In this document: positions 1 to 5,256 of the stretch, one piece after another | Position numbering within the stretch: position 1 is the stretch's first letter | How the letters are laid out: each line of letters begins with the position of its first letter | Assembly (NCBI GenBank): GCA_027117675.1 | Contig: JAJAYM010000240.1 | Location: 1-5,692 of the forward strand | Direction: 5' to 3' | Length of the DNA stretch: 5,692 nucleotides | DNA from: Actinomycetes bacterium | GTDB taxonomy: Bacteria; Actinomycetota; Actinomycetes; JAHEKZ01 | Program-made: the position numbers and the translations under genes | The notes under the pieces: model-generated | Databases searched by the model: none | Seen by the model: the letters and a program-made list of their open reading frames with translations, nothing else | Told to the model about the DNA's origin: nothing

Positions 1-49
1 GTGTGAGTCGCCGTGGGGAAACAGCCGGTGACGGTCTCGTTACAGATCC
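1..49. other. Short flank beyond the tetR stop codon, no feature seen
   Basis: These 49 bases lie downstream of the minus-strand TetR gene. I see no convincing hairpin with a U-tract and no gene that can be supported. One plus-strand frame is open from base 3 to a TAA at 51-53, but it is too short to tell the end of a converging gene from chance. Confidence 0.4.
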
Positions 50-685
50 CTAACGGTCCGCGCTGCCGCGCTGCCGCGACGAGGTGAGCGCGGCCACAAG
101 TACAACCTCGACGGCGTCGTCTACGGCAGCCTCGGTCGCACCCGGCGTATGCACCATGTACCAGCTCAGGTTTTCCAGCATCGTGGGGACAAACGGCACG
201 GCACTCGGCGCAAACTGTCCGGCCCGCACTCCTTGTCCAAGGATGCCTCCGATGGCGTCGTGCCACCGATCGAGCGCTGCGTGCGCCTCGCCGAGCCCTT
301 CGGACTGGACCAGGTCCTCGTTCATCCCGCGCAGGTCGAACGGCATCGTCCGGTACCACTCGAAGTCCCACGCCAGATAGCCAGCAAGGCGATCCACCGC
401 CGACCCCCGCGCGCGGGCCGCTACCTCAGCGTGACGCGCGGGAACATGCATGTCGTAGACCGCGAGCTCGGCAAGCATGGACTGTTTGGACGGGAAGTGC
501 TTGAAGAGCGACGGCTGACGGATCCCGACTCGATCAGCGATCTGCCGGGTGGACGCTCCTCGGAAGCCGTGGGTGGCGAACAGTCGGGAGGCCTCGAGCA
601 GGATTCGGTCGCGAGTAGCCCATGCCGACGATGGCGTCGAGCGCAAAGCGAGAACGTGCCGCTCAGCCTCCTCGACCATCGACAA
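50..685 (-). CDS. TetR/AcrR-family transcriptional repressor
   Basis: This 211-residue protein has the usual length of a TetR-family regulator, a dimeric DNA-binding protein that leaves its operator when a small ligand binds the C-terminal domain. The N-terminal DNA-binding domain spans about residues 24-72: a first helix containing RDRILLEASRLF, then GFRGASTRQIA, then the recognition helix region VGIRQPSLFKHF followed by PSKQSML. That order is the family signature. The rest (about 80-200) is helical, with Trp and Tyr residues (WDFEWYRTMP near 106-115; NLSWYM near 172-177) that could line a ligand pocket; it gives no clue to the ligand. The start is taken as TTG at 685 because GAGGAG lies 7 bases upstream; the in-frame ATG at 679 would sit 13 bases from that site and gives a 209-residue form. 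The gene diverges from purU and probably controls the shared intergenic region and itself. Family assignment is secure; target and inducer are inference. Confidence 0.95.
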   Translation of the reverse strand: MSMVEEAERHVLALRSTPSSAWATRDRILLEASRLFATHGFRGASTRQIADRVGIRQPSLFKHFPSKQSMLAELAVYDMHVPARHAEVAARARGSAVDRLAGYLAWDFEWYRTMPFDLRGMNEDLVQSEGLGEAHAALDRWHDAIGGILGQGVRAGQFAPSAVPFVPTMLENLSWYMVHTPGATEAAVDDAVEVVLVAALTSSRQRGSADR

Positions 686-692
686 GTCCGAA

Positions 693-698
693 CTCCTC
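693..698 (-). promoter_or_regulatory. Ribosome binding site of the TetR gene
   Basis: On the minus strand this reads GAGGAG. It is 7 bases from the TTG at 685 and 13 bases from the ATG at 679, so it favours the TTG start. Confidence 0.6.
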
Positions 699-740
699 GG
701 GGTCAGGTACGTCTCTTGTGAAACGCAGCTTCCGCAGTGT

Positions 741-758
741 GGCTATCGATTGATACCC
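741..758. promoter_or_regulatory. Candidate TetR operator, imperfect 18-bp palindrome
   Basis: The sequence GGCTATCGATTGATACCC matches its own reverse complement at 14 of 18 positions: outer GG/CC, then TATC/GATA arms, then a central A/T pair. The size and two-fold symmetry suit a dimeric TetR-family repressor. It lies between the divergent TetR gene and purU and overlaps possible -10 elements on both strands, so bound repressor could block both promoters. The palindrome is read directly from the sequence; the link to this TetR protein is inferred from position. Confidence 0.5.
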
Positions 759-759
759 T
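754..759 (+). promoter_or_regulatory. Candidate -10 element of the purU promoter
   Basis: TACCCT fits the loose actinobacterial TANNNT pattern and would start transcription about 30 bases before the purU start codon. A weak TTCCGC (730-735) sits 18 bases upstream as a poor -35. It overlaps the right arm of the palindrome at 741-758. Confidence 0.3.
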
Positions 760-760
760 A
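755..760 (-). promoter_or_regulatory. Candidate -10 element of the TetR gene promoter
   Basis: On the minus strand this reads TAGGGT, again fitting TANNNT, and would leave a leader of roughly 60 bases before the TTG start. No good -35 is visible. It occupies nearly the same bases as the plus-strand TACCCT, so only one of the two may be real. Confidence 0.3.
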
Positions 761-782
761 GCGCGTCCCGCTCCCACGATCC

Positions 783-787
783 GAGGA
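783..787 (+). promoter_or_regulatory. Ribosome binding site of purU
   Basis: GAGGA lies 6 bases before the ATG at 794. The longer in-frame candidate start, GTG at 737, has no such site, so this sequence decides the start. Confidence 0.65.
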
Positions 788-793
788 CCCACG

Positions 794-1663
794 ATGGCGT
801 CAGCAGCAGGCAAGCACCCGGAGTTCATCCTCACGCTCTCGTGCGAGGATCGACCAGGGGTGGTGTACGCCGTGTCCAGCTTCCTGGTGCAGCGCCACTG
901 CACGATCATTTCGAGCCAACAGTACGGCGACCAAGAAACCGGACTCTTCTTCATGCGGGTTCGATTTGCCTGCTTCGACGGCGACGAGCTCGGCTCGCTT
1001 CAAACCGACTTCGCCAGGATCTCGGCGACCTTCGACACGGCGTTCACGCTGCGAGGGTCGCTCGAGCGTCAGCGTGTCCTTCTGATGGTTTCCAAGTTCG
1101 GTCACTGTCTCAACGACCTGCTCTTTCGGGTGCGCATCGGCGCCATCCCGATCGAGGTCGTCGGAGTCGTGTCCAATCACCGCGATTACGAGGATCTCGT
1201 TGAGGACTACGACATCCCCTTCCACTATCTCCCGGTCACGCCAGAGACCAAGGGGGACGCAGAGAAGCGGCTGCTCAGCATCATCGACGACGAGAGCGTC
1301 GACCTTGTGGTGCTGGCGAGATACATGCAGGTGCTCTCCGAAGATCTCTGTCGGGCGCTGACGGGACGCGCCATCAACATCCACCATTCATTCCTCCCCA
1401 GCTTCAAGGGCGGCCGGCCCTACCACCAAGCCCATGAGCGTGGGGTCAAGCTAATCGGTGCCACCGCTCACTACGTCACGACTGACCTCGATGAGGGCCC
1501 GATCATCGAGCAGGAGGTGGCCAGGGTCGACCACTCACTCTCGGCGGAGAAACTGGTTGCCGCCGGTCGCGACGTCGAGTGCCAGGCGCTCGCTCGCGCA
1601 GTTCTTTGGCACGCCGAGAACCGGATTCTGCTCAACGGGCCCCGCACCGTTGTTTTCCGCTGA
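794..1663 (+). CDS. purU: Formyltetrahydrofolate deformylase PurU
   Basis: PurU hydrolyses 10-formyltetrahydrofolate to formate and tetrahydrofolate in the cytoplasm, which balances the one-carbon pool and can supply formate for purine synthesis. The 289-residue length is typical. Residues 11-88 form the N-terminal ACT domain (EDRPGVV at 18-24). From about 94 the formyltransferase-like catalytic domain follows, with SKFGHCLNDLL (100-110), LARYMQVLS (174-182), NIHHSFLPSF (195-204) and DEGPII (233-238). By comparison with PurN, Asn195, His197 and Asp233 are the catalytic triad, and all are present, so the enzyme looks active. The NIHHSFLP form and the ACT domain separate it from PurN and from methionyl-tRNA formyltransferase. 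The ATG at 794 is preferred over the GTG at 737 because of a GAGGA site and because the extra 19 residues look unlike the family. It diverges from the TetR gene, with a candidate operator between them. The 103-base gap to the next gene leaves its operon membership open. Confidence 0.96.
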   Translation: MASAAGKHPEFILTLSCEDRPGVVYAVSSFLVQRHCTIISSQQYGDQETGLFFMRVRFACFDGDELGSLQTDFARISATFDTAFTLRGSLERQRVLLMVSKFGHCLNDLLFRVRIGAIPIEVVGVVSNHRDYEDLVEDYDIPFHYLPVTPETKGDAEKRLLSIIDDESVDLVVLARYMQVLSEDLCRALTGRAINIHHSFLPSFKGGRPYHQAHERGVKLIGATAHYVTTDLDEGPIIEQEVARVDHSLSAEKLVAAGRDVECQALARAVLWHAENRILLNGPRTVVFR

Positions 1664-1766
1664 CAACACCCGTCCCGCCGCTCTTCGTGCACGCTGCGTC
1701 CCAGTCGCCTAGGGTCAATGGTGTCCACCACCACCTGACGAGTGCGCAGCGCCACGCGGAGGAAGC
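1664..1766 (+). promoter_or_regulatory. Intergenic gap with a candidate promoter and small inverted repeat
   Basis: This gap separates purU from the four-gene run. TAGGGT at 1710-1715 is a plausible -10; GTGCAC (1687-1692, 17-base spacing) or TTCGTG (1684-1689, 20-base spacing) would be poor -35 elements. Just beyond it, TGGTG-TC-CACCA (1719-1730) is a perfect inverted repeat with 5-base arms, placed where a transcript would start and so a possible operator. No clear terminator follows purU, so read-through from purU is also possible. Confidence 0.35.
1758..1764 (+). promoter_or_regulatory. Strong ribosome binding site of the fusion gene
   Basis: GGAGGAA is a near-ideal Shine-Dalgarno sequence; its GGAGG core ends 4 bases before the ATG at 1767. 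It is the best such site in the window and marks the first gene of the coupled run. Confidence 0.7.
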
Positions 1767-3416
1767 ATGTCCCGACACCTCACCTGGATCGTCGGCGACC
1801 TGGCGCCCGGCGACCAAGAGGTTCTGACACAGCTCAAGGCCCTGCTGAGCGAGGCGGGATGGCGCGCATCGACCGAGGCTTCGGTTGACGCAGTCCTGGT
1901 TTGGACGCAGGCCACGCTTTCGGCCGACGGAGACGCGCTGATCAAGGTTGCTCAGGACCGCGGCACACCGGTGCTCCTGATTGGACCCACGCCCGGTGCC
2001 GAGCCATCGCAGCTCCTTGAGGCCGCCGGTGTCGTGACAGACACCTGGTCCCCCCCGCATCGCTCAAGGGTGCGACCAGCTGGCCCCGCGGCATGGCAGG
2101 CGCGGGTGGCTCCGCTCGGTGACCCGCTGGAGATCGAGTCGCCGATTCTGGCCTTGGCGAAGGTGCGGGAGAACGTTGAGGTACTGGCAACAGCCCAGCT
2201 GGGACTGACCGCTCACCCGGTCCTGACATGGAATCCTGATGGCCGGGTCGGCACCCTGTCGCTGCGACCGAGCGCCACCCGGCCCGACGATGTTGTGGCC
2301 GTTGGCCGACTGCTCCACCTCGCACTGCGGCAGGTCCTGGCCATCGACCCCGACGAGACCACGCCTCTCGTCGTGGGATTGCTTGGCTTCGGGGCAATCG
2401 GCGCCGAACATGCACGAGCAGCCGATGCGCTTTCTGGTCTGAAGCTGGGCGCCCTGTGCGACCGTTCCCCGGCGCGCCTAACTGAGGCGGGACAGCTCTT
2501 TGCCGGAGTCACGACGACCGGGGATCCCGCTGATCTACTCGCCGATGACTCACTCGACGTCATCGTGGTCTCCACTCCCCCTGACTCGCACGCCCACTGG
2601 GCAGATCGCGTCATGGCGGCCGGCAAGGATGTCATCGTCGAGAAACCCTTCGCGCTGACGGTCGAGGATTCCGACCGCGTTCTTGCCACGGCAGCGAGGA
2701 CGGGTCGACGTGCCGTCGTCTACCAGAACCGAAGATTCGACCCTGACTTCCTCACCATCGCTCGGATGGTCCGCGACGGTGACCTCGGCGAGGTTTTCCA
2801 TCTCGAGACCTTCATCGGTGGCTACGGGCACCCGTGCAACTACTGGCATTCCGACGAGTCGGTTTCCGGTGGTGCCTTGTACGACTGGGGGTCGCACGTG
2901 ATCGACCAGGTCCTCAGCCTGCATCCTGGTCGCATCGCGCATGTGACCTGCATCGAGCACAAACGTAAGTGGCACGACGTGACCAACGCCGACCACACGA
3001 GCATGTCTATCCGCTTTGTCGACGGCACCGAAGCCAGCTTCGTGCATTCCGACCTGGCGGCAGCGCTCAAGCCTCGCTGGTACCTGCTCGGTACAGGTGG
3101 TGCGATTACGAGCAGTTGGCGTCACGAGAGCGTTCTCCGACGCAACGCGGTGGGGACGCTCGATGAAGACGTCCTTGCGGTCACCGACTCACCCCCTATG
3201 CTCAGCTACGTCGACACCAACGGCTCCGAAACCACTCTGACGCAGATCGTGCCGGAGCCGCATGCCTTCCATCGACAGTTTGTCGACGCCGTTCGTCATG
3301 AATGGCCGATGGCCGTGACGGCTGTGCAGTCTCGTCGCGTTGTAGCCGTCATGGAGGCGGCGCGTAGCTCAGCCCGAGCCGGTGGTGCCCCCATTTCGGT
3401 CGACGGGGACGCGTGA
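1767..3416 (+). CDS. ThuA-like domain fused to Gfo/Idh/MocA-family dehydrogenase
   Basis: The 549 residues are about 200 longer than a usual Gfo/Idh/MocA oxidoreductase, and the extra part is N-terminal. Residues 1-195 look like a divergent ThuA-like (class I amidotransferase-fold) domain: an opening beta-strand (LTWIVG), VDAVLVWTQATLS (40-52), GTPVLLIG (66-73), and a late VLTWNPDGRVGTLSL (152-166) resembling the pvaW...GkGRv segment of ThuA. The usual glycine-histidine motif of ThuA is not evident. After a short linker the dehydrogenase starts: Rossmann motif GFGAIG (207-212), EKP with Lys293, and a C-terminal domain with NRRFDPDF (321-328) and GGALYDWGSHVID (368-380). Lys293, Asp373 and His377 match the catalytic Lys-Asp-His of inositol dehydrogenase-like members, and NRRFDPDF recalls the scyllo-inositol dehydrogenase branch. 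It probably oxidises a sugar or cyclitol hydroxyl with NAD(P). The reading frame is open throughout, so the fusion is real in this sequence. The substrate is unknown. The dehydrogenase call is firm; the ThuA-like call is moderate. Confidence 0.9.
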   Translation: MSRHLTWIVGDLAPGDQEVLTQLKALLSEAGWRASTEASVDAVLVWTQATLSADGDALIKVAQDRGTPVLLIGPTPGAEPSQLLEAAGVVTDTWSPPHRSRVRPAGPAAWQARVAPLGDPLEIESPILALAKVRENVEVLATAQLGLTAHPVLTWNPDGRVGTLSLRPSATRPDDVVAVGRLLHLALRQVLAIDPDETTPLVVGLLGFGAIGAEHARAADALSGLKLGALCDRSPARLTEAGQLFAGVTTTGDPADLLADDSLDVIVVSTPPDSHAHWADRVMAAGKDVIVEKPFALTVEDSDRVLATAARTGRRAVVYQNRRFDPDFLTIARMVRDGDLGEVFHLETFIGGYGHPCNYWHSDESVSGGALYDWGSHVIDQVLSLHPGRIAHVTCIEHKRKWHDVTNADHTSMSIRFVDGTEASFVHSDLAAALKPRWYLLGTGGAITSSWRHESVLRRNAVGTLDEDVLAVTDSPPMLSYVDTNGSETTLTQIVPEPHAFHRQFVDAVRHEWPMAVTAVQSRRVVAVMEAARSSARAGGAPISVDGDA

Positions 3417-4393
3417 CGGCCCCTCTTAGCGCCCCGGTGCGTTGGGGGGTTCTCGGAGCCGGGTTCGTGGCGTCGCGAGCGGTGGCCCCTGCCGTGCACG
3501 CCAGCGGCCATGCGACGCTTCAGGCCGTTGCCGCCCGCGACATCGCACGTGCCGGCGCTCTTGAACCAACGGGCCGCTCCGTCGACGACTATCAAGCGTT
3601 GCTCAACGACGATGCGGTCGAAGCGGTCTACATCTCGCTGACCAACGACGTCCATCTGCACTGGATCATCGCGGCACTAGCTGCTGGCAAACACGTGCTT
3701 TGCGAGAAACCGATCACCCTCACAGCCGACGAGTGCCGCGTCGCCTTTGCGGCCGCGCGGTCGGCCGGCCTGCTCCTTGTCGAAGCAGCCTGGACACAGT
3801 GTCATCCGCGCACGCGACACGTCGATGCCGTCGTAGCTGCCGGTGATCTCGGGAAGATCGAGACCATCACCTCGGCCTTCACCTTTGACGGCGTCCCTGT
3901 CGGAAACTTTCGACTCGAGCCGGCGCGCGGCGGCGGCTCACTGCTCGACGTAGGCCCGTACCTTCTTCGACCAGCCGCCTGCTGGGTCAACGAGGATTGG
4001 ACGGTGGCCGTCGCGACTGTGCAGGCTAATGCGGAAGGCGCTGACCTACGAACGACAGCGACTCTCACCACAACCGGCGGCACGAAGGCCGACATCTCCT
4101 CCTCCTTCGTCGATCCCGAACACCAGGAGTTGGTGATCAGCGGCACAACTGCCTCGGTCACCTACGGGGCTCCCGCCTTCACCAGTTGGCGGGAGGCGTC
4201 CACCGTCACCATCACTGATCGATCGGGATCGTATACCGAGTCGTTCCCCCCGTGCGACGCCTACGAACTCATGGTCAGTGCAGTCTCGCAAAGGATCCGC
4301 AACCATACGGAGGGCCACGTGATCGAAGAGTCGCAATCGGTGCGCTGCATGGAGCTCATCGATTTGGTCTACCGGACAGCGAGGACTCCGTGA
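3413..4393 (+). CDS. Gfo/Idh/MocA-family oxidoreductase, dihydrodiol dehydrogenase/GFOR-like
   Basis: This 326-residue protein has the usual family length. The N-terminal Rossmann fold shows GVLGAGFVA (12-20), a GxGxxA nucleotide-binding loop, and CEKP with Lys99. LLVEAAWTQCHP (121-132) corresponds to the EA.W segment of dimeric dihydrodiol dehydrogenases, and GGGSLLDVGPY (173-183) to the GGGSLxDxGxY motif of that branch and of glucose-fructose oxidoreductase. Lys99 and Tyr183 are therefore the likely catalytic pair, unlike the Lys-Asp-His set of the preceding gene. It is cytoplasmic, with no signal peptide or membrane segment. The GTG start overlaps the upstream stop as GTGA; a weak GGGGA lies 3 bases before it, so coupling to the upstream gene may matter for its translation. 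It probably catalyses NAD(P)-dependent oxidation or reduction of a sugar-like substrate or diol, perhaps a different step of the pathway served by the fusion protein. Exact substrate not readable. Confidence 0.93.
   Translation: MTAPLSAPVRWGVLGAGFVASRAVAPAVHASGHATLQAVAARDIARAGALEPTGRSVDDYQALLNDDAVEAVYISLTNDVHLHWIIAALAAGKHVLCEKPITLTADECRVAFAAARSAGLLLVEAAWTQCHPRTRHVDAVVAAGDLGKIETITSAFTFDGVPVGNFRLEPARGGGSLLDVGPYLLRPAACWVNEDWTVAVATVQANAEGADLRTTATLTTTGGTKADISSSFVDPEHQELVISGTTASVTYGAPAFTSWREASTVTITDRSGSYTESFPPCDAYELMVSAVSQRIRNHTEGHVIEESQSVRCMELIDLVYRTARTP
4381..4385 (+). promoter_or_regulatory. Ribosome binding site of the alpha/beta hydrolase gene
   Basis: GAGGA sits 4 bases before the GTG at 4390. 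It supports that start over the ATG at 4252, which would embed 46 extra codons inside the upstream gene. Confidence 0.6.
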
Positions 4394-5256
4394 CCGACCT
4401 GCAATGGCCGGCGGACACGTGGCTAGCGCCAGCTTCCCTCCCCACGGCCGATGGCACGGCTCTGGCCGTACGCCTGCTACCTGGTGACGCTCGTCCCTTC
4501 GTGCTGATCCATGGACTGGCTTCCAACGCCCTGCTGTGGCGCGCAGTCGCCCTCGAGCTGAACGGTCGCGGCCACCCGGTGGCGTGTGTCGACCTCAGGG
4601 GTCATGGTCGGTCCGAGCGCCCAGCAATCGGGCACAGCACGGCCGCAGCGGCAGACGACCTCGGAGCGCTGCTGACGGCTCTGGGCTGGCAAGACCGGCG
4701 CCCGGTGCTGGCCGGGCAGTCGTGGGGTGGCAACGTCGTCCTCCGCGCAGCCCACGACGACAGTCGGTGGGGCGGCGTTGCTGCCGTCGACGGTGGCTGG
4801 ATCCACCTCGGAAAACGGTTCGCCTCGTTCGAGTCCTGCTGGGAACAGCTGGCACCACCGGACATGAGCGAGCGAAAGCCCGACGAAGTTATGGGCTGGA
4901 TTGCGCCGATGGTGGCCGACTGGCCCGGGGGTGCGCTGGAGGCCATCGCGGGCAACCTTGAGGTCGTCGACGGTCAGGTGCGCAACCGACTAAGCCGCGA
5001 CCACCACCGTTCGATCCTGCACTCACTCTGGGCTGACGATCCCGTTGACCTTTACCCGGGCGTCCAAGTACCGGTCCACCTGATCGTCGCCGGTACCAGC
5101 GCCTCACCCGACGTCGACCAGGCCGTCGCTGCCCTGCCAGACGCCTCGGTCAGCTGGCATCCGCAAGCGCACCACGACATTCACCTCCAGCAACCGACCG
5201 TGGTCGCTGAGCACCTGTTTGCCCTCCTTGCGCAAGTGGAAGGATCTGACCTGTGA
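4390..5256 (+). CDS. Alpha/beta-fold hydrolase
   Basis: The 288-residue product has the core features of a cytoplasmic alpha/beta hydrolase. VLIHGLASNALLW (38-50) carries the HG oxyanion loop, VDLRGHGRSERP (67-78) is the standard segment after strand 4, and GQSWGG (109-114) is the nucleophile elbow with Ser111. HHDIHLQQP (261-269) carries the likely catalytic His262, aligned with the usual GHxxHxEQP. The acid is uncertain: Asp134 in VDGG after strand 6, or Asp241/Asp243 after VAGTSASP. Such enzymes cleave esters, lactones, amides or sometimes C-C bonds, and the sequence does not say which. The GTG start at 4390 overlaps the previous stop as GTGA, has GAGGA in front, and gives the normal family length; an upstream in-frame ATG at 4252 is rejected. 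By context it may hydrolyse a lactone or ester made by the neighbouring dehydrogenases; that is inference. Confidence 0.93.
   Translation: MTDLQWPADTWLAPASLPTADGTALAVRLLPGDARPFVLIHGLASNALLWRAVALELNGRGHPVACVDLRGHGRSERPAIGHSTAAAADDLGALLTALGWQDRRPVLAGQSWGGNVVLRAAHDDSRWGGVAAVDGGWIHLGKRFASFESCWEQLAPPDMSERKPDEVMGWIAPMVADWPGGALEAIAGNLEVVDGQVRNRLSRDHHRSILHSLWADDPVDLYPGVQVPVHLIVAGTSASPDVDQAVAALPDASVSWHPQAHHDIHLQQPTVVAEHLFALLAQVEGSDL
5240..5244 (+). promoter_or_regulatory. Ribosome binding site of the S51-like gene
   Basis: AAGGA lies 8 bases before the GTG at 5253, within the 3' end of the hydrolase gene, and supports the GTGA-overlap start over the in-frame ATG at 5271. Confidence 0.5.

Noticed and set aside
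149..721. Plus-strand open frame of 190 codons opposite the TetR gene
   Set aside because: It lies antisense to a clear TetR gene, resembles no family and is of the sort that high-GC codon bias creates.
724..737. Direct repeat CGCAG at 724-728 and 733-737 as a regulator site
   Set aside because: Two 5-base copies are too short to separate from chance.
737..793. Longer purU start at GTG 737
   Set aside because: There is no ribosome binding site, it overlaps the candidate operator, and the added residues do not look like the family; ATG 794 has GAGGA at 6 bases.
800..1387. Minus-strand open frame of 195 codons inside purU
   Set aside because: Antisense shadow of a well-supported gene, with charged low-complexity composition and no recognisable motif.
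1650..1668. GTTG...CAAC hairpin at the end of purU as a terminator
   Set aside because: The stem is only four pairs, it spans the stop codon and no T-run follows.
2050..2056. Run of seven C bases in the ThuA-like region, as a possible frameshift site or sequencing error
   Set aside because: The frame stays open and the sequence on both sides reads as one domain, so nothing suggests a frameshift.
2550..3125. Minus-strand open frame of 191 codons inside the fusion gene
   Set aside because: Antisense shadow of the dehydrogenase domain whose Rossmann, EKP and DWGSH motifs fix the true frame.
4252..4389. Longer alpha/beta hydrolase start at ATG 4252
   Set aside because: It would overlap the upstream gene by 142 bases and the extra residues are out-of-frame translation of that gene. 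GTG 4390 gives the same GTGA overlap as the other junctions.
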